This document shows, in pieces, positions 35,843-45,575 of a stretch of 64,000 nucleotides of DNA (within the stretch, counting starts at the first letter, position 1; each line of letters opens with the position of its first letter). This DNA is from RYN-230 sp963713815 (lineage in GTDB: Bacteria; Actinomycetota; Actinomycetes; Streptosporangiales; Streptosporangiaceae). The notes under the pieces were generated by a model. That model was not told the origin of the DNA, made no database searches, and saw only the letters and a program-made list of their open reading frames with translations. Both the position numbers and the translations under genes were made by a program. The stretch spans positions 62,001 through 126,000 of the forward strand of contig CAVQNH010000013.1 of NCBI GenBank assembly GCA_963713815.1, in the 5' to 3' direction.

Positions 35843-36757
35843 ATCAGCAACGCCAACATCACCCTGCGGCAACTGCGAGCGTTCCTCGCGGTCGCGGAAG
35901 AGCTCAGCTTCTCCCGCGCCGCCGAGCGCCTGATGGTGTCAACGCCGTGGATCAGCGAGACCATCAAGGACCTCGAGCGCCAGCTGAAGGTCACGCTGTT
36001 CGTGCGAACCACGCGTTCGGTGCAGCTCACCGACGCAGGCCGGGTCTTCTCGGGGCTGCTCGCCCACGTCCTGGACGACCTCGATGACGCGGTGCGGGTG
36101 GCCCAGCGGATGGCGGCCCGCTCGGGCCGGGCACTGAGCCTCGGGTACGTCATCGGCGCAGGCCTGGAGTTCATGCCGCGCCTGGTCCGCACGTACCTGG
36201 AGCGGCGGCCGGACCAGCCCCTGAACAGCGTGGAATACGACTTCGCCGACCCCACCGCCGGCCTGCGCGATCATCAGGTTGACGCGGCCATCGTGCGGCC
36301 GCCGCTGGGCCTGGCGGGGATCGCCACCCTCGAGCTGACCACCGAGCCGCGGGTGGCCTGCCTGCCCGAAGGCCACCGGCTGGCGAAGCGGGAGGCTGTC
36401 ACCGTCAATGACCTGCTCCAGGAGCCGATCATCGCCGCGCCGCCCTCGCCGGGCCCGTGGCGGGACTACTGGCTGCTCACCGACTACCGGACCGGGCCGG
36501 CCCCGATTGTGGCTGAAGCACGCACCCGCGACGCGGAGCTGCACATGGTGGCCCGCGGTGAAGGCATCAGCATCACCTCCGCGGGAGCAAGCCGCTACTA
36601 CGCCCGCCCTGGTGTGGTTTTTGTCCCCATTTCTGACGTCCCGCACTGTTCGGTAGCCCTGGCGTGGTGGCCCGAGGCCTCGGCCGCGGTCGCCGATCTG
36701 GTCGAAACCGCCCGGGCGGTCGCGCAGGCCGCGGGAGGTACCGGGAGCGCCGCTTAA
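35843..36757 (+). CDS. LysR family transcriptional regulator (apparent ATC start)
   Basis: 304 residues, normal LysR length. The helix-turn-helix is NITLRQLRAFLAVAEELSFS, then RAAERLMVSTPWISETIKDL, followed by the linker and a periplasmic-binding-protein-like effector domain. No ATG, GTG or TTG lies in frame between the upstream TGA and the ATG at 35933, which falls inside the recognition helix. The reading frame points to the ATC at 35843, five bases after GGGGA, or to a sequence error. It is divergent from the hyi-type operon and upstream of the permease set, so it probably controls both in answer to a pathway sugar or acid. Confidence 0.83.
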   Translation: MSNANITLRQLRAFLAVAEELSFSRAAERLMVSTPWISETIKDLERQLKVTLFVRTTRSVQLTDAGRVFSGLLAHVLDDLDDAVRVAQRMAARSGRALSLGYVIGAGLEFMPRLVRTYLERRPDQPLNSVEYDFADPTAGLRDHQVDAAIVRPPLGLAGIATLELTTEPRVACLPEGHRLAKREAVTVNDLLQEPIIAAPPSPGPWRDYWLLTDYRTGPAPIVAEARTRDAELHMVARGEGISITSAGASRYYARPGVVFVPISDVPHCSVALAWWPEASAAVADLVETARAVAQAAGGTGSAA

Positions 36758-36982
36758 CCCGGGGCCAGCTGGCGTTGCGGCGGATTATTCGCTTCCGCCG
36801 AATAACCGTGTGAGCCCTTCGTCATTGTCTGAACCTCCCAAGATCCCTAGGTTTCAGTCAAGCGAGCGGCACGTGTCGACTGTCGCCCGCCGGCCGGCAG
36901 ATCTCCGGTCCTGATATCGGAGAACAGCCGTCGTGACCCGGCAGCGCCGGGCAGGCCGCGGACCCTGGGAGGGGCGAAGCAC

Positions 36983-38528
36983 ATGACCGCAACGAGAGGT
37001 CCCTCGACGGACTCGCACGCGCCGGCGCTGCGGCGGACGCTGACCACCTGGGGTGCGATCTCGCTCTCCATCGCCGCGATGGGGGCCAGCCTGGCCGTCA
37101 ACATCAATCCGCAGGGCGCCGGGGCCACCGTTGGCCGGGCGGTCCCGCTGACCTTCATCCTCGCCACTATCGGGGTCGTCCTGGTTGCTTACGGGTTCGC
37201 CCGGGTCTGCGGCCGGCTGAGTCACGCCGGCTCGGTATTCGGGCTTACCGGCGTGACCATCGGCCCGCGCGCCGGGGTGGTCGCGGGCTGGTCGCTGCTC
37301 GGCGCGTATTTCGCCTTCACGATCACCACGTCGATGACGGCAGGCATCTTCGGCGCGAACTTCCTGCAGGCCATCGGCCTGTGGAACACCACCCCCACCA
37401 TCGCGCCCTGGCTGATCGCCCTCGCGTCGGTGGCAGTATGCCTCGTTCTCGCGATCTCGCCGGTCAAGCGGTCCATGCGGACGCTGCTGTGGGTGGAGGT
37501 GCTGACCGCTTCCCTCATCGTCCTCATCGGCATCGTGGTGTTCGTCCGGGTCGCCTCCGGGCACGCGCCTGCATCATCAGCCGTTCACCCTGAACATGTT
37601 CACCGTCCCGCCCGGCGTCGGCACCAGCACCCTGTTCCTCGGCATCGTGTTCGGCTTCCTGTCATTCGCCGGCTTCGAGGCCGCCGCCACCCTCGGCGAG
37701 GAAGCGGCCAACCCGCGGCGCGCCATCCCGCGCGCGATCTTCGGCGTGGCGCTGTTCGGCGGGGTGTTCTACACCATCGGCACCGCGATCGAGATGCTCG
37801 GCTTCGGCACCACGACCAAAGGCGTCGCGGCCTTCGCCAGTTCCTCGTCGCTGTTCGGCACTCTCGGCTCGGAGTACGTCACCCCGGCCGTCGGTGACAT
37901 CGTGACGCTGGGCACGACGATCGCCGCGATCGGCTGCTGCCTGGCCACGCTCGTCGCCGCGGCCCGGCTGCTCTTCGCGATGAGCCGCGGTGGCGTCGGC
38001 GCCAGCCGCCTCAGCCAGGTGTCGGCGAAGTCCGGGGTGCCGGCCGTCGCCGCCGCGGCCATCGCCGTGGCCGCCGCCGCCGTGATCCTGCTCATCCTGG
38101 CCGTGGGCACCTCGGTCGCGTTCAACCTGTTCGCCTGGTCCGGCACCGTGGGCACGCTCGTCCTGCTCGTCGCGTACGGGATCTTCACCGCCGGGGCGTG
38201 GTACTACCTGTGCGTCCGCGGCCCGCGCCACGGCCAGCCCGCGAACCGGCTCGATTTCGTCGTGCCGGTCCTCGGGCTCCTGGTGCTCGGCTACACGCTC
38301 TACCGCAACGTCCTGCCCTGGCCCAGCACGACGTCCGGCCGGGTCATCGCCATCCTCGCCCTCATCTGGGTGGCCGCCGCCATCGCGACCATCCTCGCCG
38401 CGCCCCGGTGGGCCGGGCGAATCGGTGACCGGCTATCCCACGATGAAGGCCTGGTCTTCAGTACCGGGAAGATCGCGCAGACGGTGGCCGAAATCGAGAT
38501 GGACGATCCCCGCTCCCGGCCGGCCTGA
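36983..38528 (+). CDS. APC superfamily permease (one frameshift)
   Basis: About 514 residues when joined. The N-terminal half carries TTWGAISLSIAAMGASLAVN and LSHAGSVFGLTGVTIGPRAG; the C-terminal half starts around NMFTVPPGVGTSTLFLG and has FLSFAGFEAAATLGEEAANP, the core APC motif. The frame changes by one extra base at about 37572, in cgcgcctgcatc. Both halves keep full hydrophobic segments (about 12 in sum). It stands between LysR and the mutarotase-like gene (4 bases apart), so it is probably the importer for this catabolic set. The substrate is unknown. Confidence 0.85.
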
Positions 38529-38532
38529 GCAG

Positions 38533-39513
38533 ATGCCGGTACGAATCGACGACGCATGGTCCTACCACGGGCTGAAAGTCATCCGCCTGGAGAACGAGAT
38601 CCTCGCGCTGGACGTCCTCCCGGAGCGCGGCGGGAACATCTTCCGGCTCATCGACAAGCCCCGTGACCTCGACCTGCTCTGGAAGTCACCACGCGTCGTC
38701 CCGCACCTCGCCGCCATCCACGCCGACTTCGACGACCACTGGGCGGGCGGCTGGGACGACGCCTTCCCGGGCGGGCGCAGCAGCCGCAACCGCTACGGGG
38801 ACCTGCTGCCCTACATGGGGGAGGTGTGGACGCAGCAGGCCAGCTACTCGATCGGCCGGCCGGCCCCGGACGTGGTGAGCCTCCGCACCACGGTGACCAC
38901 GCCGGTCACCCCCGCGACCCTCACCCGCACGCTCACCCTGCGGGCCGGCCAGCCAACGCTGTCCCTCAGCTATGAACTGCGCAACGTGGGCTACCTCCCG
39001 TTCGACTACAACTGGGGGATCCATCCCTGCCTGGCGGTCCGGCCGACCTGGCGGTTCGACATCCCGGCGACCCGGGGCCTGGTCAACGAGGCCGGCGGCG
39101 GCCTGCTGGGCCAGCCCGGCGACGAGTACACCTGGCCGGTGATCGGCGGCGTCAACCTCCGGCAGGCCATGAAGCCGGATCGCGGCGCCTTCGCCCTGCA
39201 CTACCTGACCGGGCTCACCGCAGGGTGGATAGCGGCCACGGATACCGCTGACCGCCGGGGGTTCGGGCTGTGCTTCGACGCCGACCTGTTCCCTGTGGTG
39301 TGGTTCTGCCTGGTCTACGGCGGCTGGCGCGGCTACTACCAGGCGCTGGTCGAACCGTGGACCGGTTACCCGAGCCCGCTCGACGAGGCGGTGCGGGCCG
39401 GCCGGGCCCGCATCCTCGAGCCAGGACAGACGCAGCACACTGAGGTAACCGCGGTCCTCTACGACGGCGTCAACCACGTCACCACGCTGAACCCAGACGG
39501 GACAGTCAGCTGA
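38533..39513 (+). CDS. Aldose 1-epimerase (mutarotase)-like protein
   Basis: 326 residues with a galactose-mutarotase-like beta-sandwich pattern. EILALDVLPERGGNIFRLID matches the first strands, GGWDDAFPGG the active-site loop, and YNWGIHPCLAV holds a His expected at the catalytic site. Such proteins interconvert anomers of a free sugar before oxidation. The next genes encode an aldose-dehydrogenase-type AKR and a lactonase-type hydrolase, which fits an oxidative sugar pathway. The start is 4 bases after the permease stop. Confidence 0.75.
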   Translation: MPVRIDDAWSYHGLKVIRLENEILALDVLPERGGNIFRLIDKPRDLDLLWKSPRVVPHLAAIHADFDDHWAGGWDDAFPGGRSSRNRYGDLLPYMGEVWTQQASYSIGRPAPDVVSLRTTVTTPVTPATLTRTLTLRAGQPTLSLSYELRNVGYLPFDYNWGIHPCLAVRPTWRFDIPATRGLVNEAGGGLLGQPGDEYTWPVIGGVNLRQAMKPDRGAFALHYLTGLTAGWIAATDTADRRGFGLCFDADLFPVVWFCLVYGGWRGYYQALVEPWTGYPSPLDEAVRAGRARILEPGQTQHTEVTAVLYDGVNHVTTLNPDGTVS

Positions 39514-39544
39514 GCAGCCGCCCGAACCCCAAGGAGAAACCGGC

Positions 39545-40549
39545 ATGGATCACAGCGCGATCGTCAAACTCGGCCGGACCGGCCTGAACGTGACGGCGCT
39601 GGGATTCGGCGCCACCGCGATCGGCGGCATGTACGAAGAGGTCTCCGGCGCCCAGGCGAACGCCGTCGTGGACGCGGCCTGGGACCAGGGAATCCGGCTC
39701 TACGACGCAGCACCGCAATACGGCCTCGGACTCGGCGAGATGCGGCTCGGGGCCGGCCTGGCCGGGCGGCCCCGCGACGAGTACGTGCTGTCCACCAAGG
39801 TCGGCCGGCTGCTGCGGGCCGACGCCCCGCCCAACCCGGACGACTTCGGTCCCGACGGCCTGCCGTTCGACAAGGGGACGCCCGCGGTCGCCACGGTCTA
39901 CGACTACAGCCGCGACGGCGTGCTGACCTCGATCGAGGAGAGCCTGGCCCGGCTCGGGAAAGACCGGCTGGACATCGTCTACGTGCACGACCCGGACAAC
40001 TATGTGGCCGAGGCGCTGGCCGGCGCCTTCCCGGCCCTGATCGAACTGCGCGAGCAAGGCGTCATCAGCGCGGTGGGGGCGGGCATGAACCAGACCGCGG
40101 CGCTCGAGACATTCGCCCGGGAAACCGACCCCGACCTGTTCCTCCTCGCAGGCCGGTACACCCTGCTCGAGCAGGGCGCACTCGGCAGCTTCCTGCCGCT
40201 GTGCGCGGAGCGCGGCATCGCGGTGATCGCCGGAGGTGCCTACAACAGCGGGCTGCTGGCCGACCCGAACCCCGGCACGCACTACAACTACCTGCCCGCG
40301 CCCCAGCCGCTCATCGACCGCGCCCAGCAGCTCCGGGCGGTCTGCACGCGGCACGGCGTGCCGCTGAAGGCCGCCGCGATCCAGTTCCCCGCCGCGCATC
40401 CTGTAGTGGCTGCCGTCCTGACCGGGGCCCGGCGGGATACCGAGCTCAGCGAGAACATCACCCTGTTCGACCTGCCGATTCCGGCGGAACTCTGGGACGA
40501 CCTGCGGGCGGCCGGGCTGCTCGACGAGCGTGCGCCGGTACCCTCATGA
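39545..40549 (+). CDS. Aldo/keto reductase, aldose (L-fucose-type) dehydrogenase-like
   Basis: 334 residues. Catalytic Asp and Tyr are in LYDAAPQYGLGLGEMRLG, Lys in LSTKVGRLL, and His in VYVHDPDNY. This arrangement and the overall sequence resemble D-threo-aldose 1-dehydrogenases (L-fucose/galactose dehydrogenases), which oxidise a sugar at C1 to the lactone. AAGGAG lies before the ATG. Its stop overlaps the start of the lactonase-type gene (ATGA), so product transfer from one to the other is likely. The sugar is not proven. Confidence 0.83.
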   Translation: MDHSAIVKLGRTGLNVTALGFGATAIGGMYEEVSGAQANAVVDAAWDQGIRLYDAAPQYGLGLGEMRLGAGLAGRPRDEYVLSTKVGRLLRADAPPNPDDFGPDGLPFDKGTPAVATVYDYSRDGVLTSIEESLARLGKDRLDIVYVHDPDNYVAEALAGAFPALIELREQGVISAVGAGMNQTAALETFARETDPDLFLLAGRYTLLEQGALGSFLPLCAERGIAVIAGGAYNSGLLADPNPGTHYNYLPAPQPLIDRAQQLRAVCTRHGVPLKAAAIQFPAAHPVVAAVLTGARRDTELSENITLFDLPIPAELWDDLRAAGLLDERAPVPS

Positions 40550-41442
40550 CGATTCCGGCCACCGGGCCCGCGGTCGACGCGCATCATCATCTGTGGGATC
40601 CCGGCCAGGGTGAATACCCCTGGATGAGCGGCGAGTTCGCGCCGCTCCGGCGCGAATACGCGCCGGAGCATCTCCTGCCGGAACTGGCCGCACACCACGT
40701 GCAGGCCACGGTCGTGGTCCAGGTCCGGGCCGATGTCAGCGAGACGAGGGATCTGCTCGACCTGGCCACGCGCCATCGTTTCATCGCCGGGGTGGTCGGC
40801 TGGGTTGACCTCACCTCGCCCCACGTCGCCCGGCGGCTCGCGGCGCTGCGCGCGGGCCCGGGCGGCCAGCACCTGGTGGGGGTCAGGCATAACGTCCAGG
40901 ATGAACCGGACCCGCAGTGGTTGCTGCGCGCTGACGTGCAGCGCGGCCTGGACGCTGTCGCCGGGGCCGGCCTGGCTTTCGACCTGGAGGTCGGGCCGCG
41001 GGACCTCGCGGCCGCGGCGCGGGCCGCGGCCGGGCACCCCGGACTCCGGTTCGTCCTCGATCACCTGGGCAAGCCGCCGATCGCGGCGGGCGGATCGGGG
41101 CAGTGGCGGCAGGGTTTCGCGGATCTCGCGGCGTGCGGCAACGTGTGGGCCAAGCTTTCGGGCCTGGTCACCGAGGCCGACTGGGCCGCCTGGACCACCG
41201 CCGACCTGGTGCCGTACGTCAGGGAAGCGGTTGAGCGGTTCGGCGTCTCGCGGCTGCTGTTCGGCTCCGACTGGCCGGTCTGCGAGCTGGCCGCCAGCTA
41301 CGGGCAGGTCCTGGACGCTGCACGGCAGGCACTGCGCGCCCTGGGCCTCCCGCAAACAAGCCCGATCTTCGGACCTAACGCCATCGCGGTGTACCGGCTG
41401 CCGGTTGGCCAGCCGGCGTCTGCGCGGGTCTCATCGAGGTGA
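40546..41442 (+). CDS. Amidohydrolase family sugar-lactonase (fuconolactonase-like)
   Basis: 298 residues, TIM-barrel amidohydrolase. VDAHHHLWDP at the N-terminus gives the first metal ligands, VLDHLGKPPI a further His, and LLFGSDWPVCELAASY the C-terminal Asp. This pattern is that of L-fuconolactone hydrolase, rhamnonolactonase and 2-pyrone-4,6-dicarboxylate lactonase. It would open the lactone made by the AKR encoded just upstream. Translational coupling by ATGA supports this. Confidence 0.84.
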   Translation: MTIPATGPAVDAHHHLWDPGQGEYPWMSGEFAPLRREYAPEHLLPELAAHHVQATVVVQVRADVSETRDLLDLATRHRFIAGVVGWVDLTSPHVARRLAALRAGPGGQHLVGVRHNVQDEPDPQWLLRADVQRGLDAVAGAGLAFDLEVGPRDLAAAARAAAGHPGLRFVLDHLGKPPIAAGGSGQWRQGFADLAACGNVWAKLSGLVTEADWAAWTTADLVPYVREAVERFGVSRLLFGSDWPVCELAASYGQVLDAARQALRALGLPQTSPIFGPNAIAVYRLPVGQPASARVSSR

Positions 41443-41470
41443 GTCCGGCGTCTCAGCCAAGGAGGCATCA

Positions 41471-42763
41471 ATGACCACCGTGGGCACCACCGGCCGGCAG
41501 CACATGTGGCAGCGCCGCGCGCGGCAGGCGCTGGCCGGCGGCGTGAGCAGCAACACCCGGCTGCTCAACCCGCACCTGATCGTGGAGCGGGCATCGGGGT
41601 GCCGCATCTGGGACGCCGACGGCACCGAGTACATCGACTACCTGCTCGGCCAGGGCCCCAACTTCCTCGGCTACGCGCCGCCGCGGGTCGTGGACAAGGT
41701 CCTCGCCGCGCAGCGGGGCGGGGTCATCTTCGCCGCGACGCATACCCAGGAGATCGAGGCCGCCGAACGGGTGCTGTCGGTCCTCGGCTGGGCCGAGACC
41801 ATGCGCTTCGGCAGTTCCAGCACGGAGATGGTGCAGGCCGCGCTGCGCATGGCGCGGGCGGCGACCGGCCGCACTCTCGTGCTGAGGTTCCATGGCCACT
41901 ATCACGGCTGGATTGACAACATCTACGCCCGGAACGAGGGCACGGAAGCCGTCCCGGCCAGCAAAGGCCAGCTCGCGTCGGCCCTCAGCGACGTCATCAC
42001 CATCGAGTGGAACGACGCCGCGGCGTTTGAGCGCGTCATGGCCGACCAGGGCGGTCAGATCGCCGCGGTGATCATGGAACCCATCATGCTCAACGCCGGC
42101 GTGATAACCCCCGAGCCCGGCTATCTCGAGACCGTCCGCCGCATCTGCCAGCACCGGGGCGCGGTGCTCGTCTTCGACGAAACGATCAGCGGCTTCCGGG
42201 TCGCGCTGGGCGGCGCTGCCGAACGCTACGGCGTGTATCCCGACCTCGCCATTTACGGGAAGGCCATGGCCGCCGGATGGCCATGCGCGGCGATTGCCGG
42301 GCGGCGTGACCTGTTCGCCGACGTGGCCACGGGAGCGGTAACCCATGCCGGAACATTCAACGGCAACACCATCGCCACCGCCGCGGTACTGGCGTCTATC
42401 GACGAACTCGCCAGCGGGGACGTGCACCAGCAGGTCGAAAAGGCCGGAACGGCTCTCATGGAGTCGATTCGCGCCTGTGCCGCGGCCAGCGGGCTGAATC
42501 TGCACCTGCAGGGACTGCCCATGGCGTTTCACGCCAGCTTCGCCGCGTCCAGCGAGCCGATGACCAGGTATCAGCAGGTCCAGCGGACCGACGCGGGCCG
42601 GTACGGGCGCCTCGCGGACACCCTCATCGGCCAGGGGGTCTGGGTCGCCCGCCGCGGAATCTGGTACGTGTCAGCGGCCCACACGGCGGGCGATATCAGC
42701 GAGACGGCCGACCGGGTCGAGTCCGCGTTCCAGATGTTCACAGCAGCCGGGCGAGCGAGCTGA
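41471..42763 (+). CDS. Class III aminotransferase, glutamate-1-semialdehyde aminomutase-like
   Basis: 430 residues, fold type I PLP enzyme. The N-terminal ARQALAGGVSSNTRLLNPHL is typical of GSA-aminomutase relatives; LVFDETISGFRVALGG precedes the PLP region, and the Schiff-base Lys is in IYGKAMAAGWPCAAI. It is probably not heme-pathway HemL, because it lies in a sugar-catabolic set and has an altered N-terminus. It may transfer an amino group to or from an oxo acid made in the pathway. AGGAGG lies before the ATG. The end overlaps the convergent LLM gene by 26 bases. Confidence 0.85.
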   Translation: MTTVGTTGRQHMWQRRARQALAGGVSSNTRLLNPHLIVERASGCRIWDADGTEYIDYLLGQGPNFLGYAPPRVVDKVLAAQRGGVIFAATHTQEIEAAERVLSVLGWAETMRFGSSSTEMVQAALRMARAATGRTLVLRFHGHYHGWIDNIYARNEGTEAVPASKGQLASALSDVITIEWNDAAAFERVMADQGGQIAAVIMEPIMLNAGVITPEPGYLETVRRICQHRGAVLVFDETISGFRVALGGAAERYGVYPDLAIYGKAMAAGWPCAAIAGRRDLFADVATGAVTHAGTFNGNTIATAAVLASIDELASGDVHQQVEKAGTALMESIRACAAASGLNLHLQGLPMAFHASFAASSEPMTRYQQVQRTDAGRYGRLADTLIGQGVWVARRGIWYVSAAHTAGDISETADRVESAFQMFTAAGRAS

Positions 42764-43706
42764 GCGAGGACATGAGATCCGGGTAGGCCGGGATAAGCGC
42801 CACCCGGTCAGCGCCAGAATCGCCGAGGGAGCGCAGTTGCGCCCGCGCCATGTCCACGCTGCCCACGATGGCCAGGCGATCCACCCAGCTGTCGGGCAGG
42901 GCAGCCGCGAAGGCCGCCGCGGACCCCGCACGCCGGCGCAACCCGGCCAGCTCGGCCGCGAAATCCAGCACCTCCACGTGCGGGGCCCAGTCGGGTTCGC
43001 CGACCACGGCCAGCGGGCCGCGCACCCGGCTTCGTGCGACCTGCGGATCGTCATCGACCGACGCCAGGTTGTAGGCCACGATCTGATGATCCGCGGCACC
43101 GATCTGGGCGCGCGCGAAGGCCAGGTACTCGGGGGTCACCGGCTCGGCGAGGACGCTGCCCTGGGCGACCCGGCCGGACAACTGGAGTGACTTGATGCCC
43201 CGCACGCCGGCGAGCACCGGGGGCACCACGGACGGCGGGAGCGCCAACTGCACGTCGCGCAGCCGGATATAGCGGCCGGCGAATTCCACGTCGTCGCCTG
43301 CGAGCAGCCGCCTCAGCACGTGAACATACTCATCCAGCAGCGTGAGCGGGCTTGACGGCCGGGCACCCACCTGGTCAAGCCAGGCCGGGATCCCATGCCC
43401 GACCCCGATGGTCAGGCGACCCGGGTACAACTCCGCCAGGGTGGCTATCTCCATGGCCGCAAACGCCACGTTCCGCGCGGCGGCGGGAATTATGCCCAGT
43501 CCCACGCCCAGGGAACTGGTCGTCGCCAGGACGGTGGCCGCCTGCGCGAAAGCGCCGCGGAGGAAGCAGTCTTCCACCACCCACACCTCGTGGAAACCCA
43601 GCTGCTCGGCCTGGCGCACGTAGGCAACGAAATCCCGGGCCGGAATGCCGGGAGGAATGACGACGCCGATCCGCGGCCTTCCCGGGGCGGTTCCGCCGGC
43701 CTGCAC
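42738..43706 (-). CDS. LLM-class (F420-type) oxidoreductase
   Basis: 322 residues. RIGVVIPPGIPARDFVAYVR, then EQLGFHEVWVVEDCF, ATTSSLGVGLGIIPAAARN and the PGRLTIGVGHGIPAWLDQVG region match F420-dependent LLM proteins of actinomycetes. The substrate is unknown. It overlaps the end of the aminotransferase gene on the other strand and is followed upstream by the CoA-binding gene 18 bases away on the same strand, so it may be the last gene of the metX-metY unit. Confidence 0.84.
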   Translation of the reverse strand: MQAGGTAPGRPRIGVVIPPGIPARDFVAYVRQAEQLGFHEVWVVEDCFLRGAFAQAATVLATTSSLGVGLGIIPAAARNVAFAAMEIATLAELYPGRLTIGVGHGIPAWLDQVGARPSSPLTLLDEYVHVLRRLLAGDDVEFAGRYIRLRDVQLALPPSVVPPVLAGVRGIKSLQLSGRVAQGSVLAEPVTPEYLAFARAQIGAADHQIVAYNLASVDDDPQVARSRVRGPLAVVGEPDWAPHVEVLDFAAELAGLRRRAGSAAAFAAALPDSWVDRLAIVGSVDMARAQLRSLGDSGADRVALIPAYPDLMSSLSSLARLL

Positions 43707-43724
43707 GCCCGTCTCTCCCGTCAG

Positions 43725-44207
43725 CTACTGGAGCCCGGAGCGGACGGACGTGATCCGCTGGGTGTTGAAGCCGAGCCAGTGCATCCGGCCCGCGTAGCGC
43801 GCGTGCTCTACCTTGAGGCAGCGGTCCATGATCACCGTCACGCCGCCGTCCTCGGCGATCCGCGCGCCTTCGGAGTTGATCACGCCGAACTGGCACCAGA
43901 GGGTGCCGGCGTGGATGGCCACCGCCTCCCGCGCTATCCCCGGCAGGGCATCCGGGGCGCGGAAGACGTTCACGACATCCACCGGCACCGGCACGTCCAG
44001 CAGGCTCGCGTAGCACGTCTCTCCGAGGATCTCCGTCTCGCGGGGATTCACGGGGATCACGTGGTAGCCGTGCCGCTTGAGGTAGTAGCCAACGAAGTTG
44101 CTGGCCCGCAGCTCGTTGCCCGACAGGCCCACGACCGCGATCGTCGTGGCGCTGTGCAGCACCCGCTGGATGGTCAGTGAGTCCTGGTACCGCGCGAGAT
44201 CGGTCAT
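43725..44207 (-). CDS. CoA-binding domain protein (YccU-like)
   Basis: 160 residues, a single Rossmann-type CoA-binding domain. TTIAVVGLSGNELRASNFVG near residue 20, YHVIPVNPRETEILGETCYA, and VDVVNVFRAP are the family strands; MDRCLKVEHAR ends it. Function in the family is mostly undefined. Its ATG overlaps the metY stop by 4 bases, a common pairing of these two genes in actinomycetes. Confidence 0.86.
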   Translation of the reverse strand: MTDLARYQDSLTIQRVLHSATTIAVVGLSGNELRASNFVGYYLKRHGYHVIPVNPRETEILGETCYASLLDVPVPVDVVNVFRAPDALPGIAREAVAIHAGTLWCQFGVINSEGARIAEDGGVTVIMDRCLKVEHARYAGRMHWLGFNTQRITSVRSGLQ

Positions 44208-45556
44208 GCCGTCGCTACCTTCTCTCCCGCTGCTGCGGCGACCCGCGCGAAACCCTGCTCCAGATCCCAGATCAGGTCCTCGACGGACTCGGTGCCGACC
44301 GACAGCCGTACCGTCCCGGGCCCGACGCCGGCCGCCCGCAGTTCGTCGTCGCCCAGCTGGCGGTGCGTCGTGCTGGCCGGGTGGATGATCAGGCTCTTCG
44401 CGTCGCCGACGTTCGCCAGGTGGGACCAGAGCGTCACGCCGCGGATGAGGTCCTGCCCGCCGGCCCGGCCACCGGCGCAGTCGAACGAGAACACCGCCCC
44501 GGCCCCGCGCGGCAGGTACTTCTCCACGAGCGGCCGGTACCTGCTCGTCGGCAGGCCGGGGTAGGTCACATTCGACGCCAGCTCATGCGACTCGAGGAAC
44601 GCCGCGACGGCCTGCGCGTTGGCGACGTGGCGTTCCATCCGCAGCGACAGCGTCTCGAGCCCCTGCAGGAACAGGAAAGCGTTGAGCGGCGCGAGCGCCC
44701 CGCCGAGATCGCGCAGGGTCTCGGCCCGGAGCTTCATCAGATAGCCGTACGTCCCGAACGTCTCGTGGAATTGCAGGCCGTGGTAGGCCGGCGATGGGTC
44801 CGCCACCACGGGAAACCGGCCGTTGGACCAGTTGAACGTGCCCGATTCGACGACGACGCCGCCGATGCTCGTGCCGTGGCCGCCGATGAATTTGGTCGCC
44901 GAGTGGATCACGATATCGGCGCCCCATTCGATCGGGCGGCACAGGTACGGCGTCGCGAACGTGCTGTCCACGATCAGCGGCAGCTCGTGCTCGTGGGCGA
45001 TGGACGCCACCGTCTCGATATCCAGCACGTTCCCGCCCGGGTTGCCGATCGTCTCGGCGAAGAACGCCTTGGTGTTGGCCCGGACCGCCTGCCGCCAGGC
45101 GCCCGGATCGTCGGGATCGACCCAGGTCAGCTCCACGTTCATCTTGCGCAGCACGTGCTTGAACTGGTTCACCGTCCCGCCGTAGAGCGCCGAGGACGAG
45201 ACCACGTGGTCGCCCGGCTCCAGCAGCGTGAACAGGGCGGCCGCCTGCGCGGCGAGCCCGCTGGCGAACGCCACGGCGCCCGCGCCGCCCTCCAGGTTCG
45301 CCACCCGCTCCTCGAACACCGCGACGGTGGGGTTCATGATGCGCGAGTACGTGTTCCCGTACTCCTGCAGGTTGAAGTACGCTGCCGCGGATTCCGGGTC
45401 CTCGAACACGTAGCTGGTCGTCTGGAAGATCGGCACCGCACGGGCCCCCGTGTTCGGGTCGGGCCGTTGCCCGGCGTGCAGCTGCCGGGTCTCGAATCCG
45501 AACGCCCGGTCCTGTTCGGCAGGCACAGTCTCGGCACGGGCGGGCTGGTCGGTCAC
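44204..45556 (-). CDS. metY: O-acetylhomoserine aminocarboxypropyltransferase (sulfhydrylase)
   Basis: 450 residues, Cys/Met-metabolism PLP enzyme. FETRQLHAGQRPDPNTGARA opens it, NSFSRIMNP-type sequence is TYSRIMNPTVAVFEERVA, FASGLAAQAAAL precedes the ring-stacking region, and the Schiff-base Lys is in HSATKFIGGHGTSIGGVVV. It makes homocysteine from O-acetylhomoserine and sulfide. It lies 20 bases after metX and overlaps the CoA-binding gene, so the three form one operon for direct sulfhydrylation. Confidence 0.93.
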   Translation of the reverse strand: MTDQPARAETVPAEQDRAFGFETRQLHAGQRPDPNTGARAVPIFQTTSYVFEDPESAAAYFNLQEYGNTYSRIMNPTVAVFEERVANLEGGAGAVAFASGLAAQAAALFTLLEPGDHVVSSSALYGGTVNQFKHVLRKMNVELTWVDPDDPGAWRQAVRANTKAFFAETIGNPGGNVLDIETVASIAHEHELPLIVDSTFATPYLCRPIEWGADIVIHSATKFIGGHGTSIGGVVVESGTFNWSNGRFPVVADPSPAYHGLQFHETFGTYGYLMKLRAETLRDLGGALAPLNAFLFLQGLETLSLRMERHVANAQAVAAFLESHELASNVTYPGLPTSRYRPLVEKYLPRGAGAVFSFDCAGGRAGGQDLIRGVTLWSHLANVGDAKSLIIHPASTTHRQLGDDELRAAGVGPGTVRLSVGTESVEDLIWDLEQGFARVAAAAGEKVATA

Positions 45557-45575
45557 GAAGATCCCTTCCTCGACG

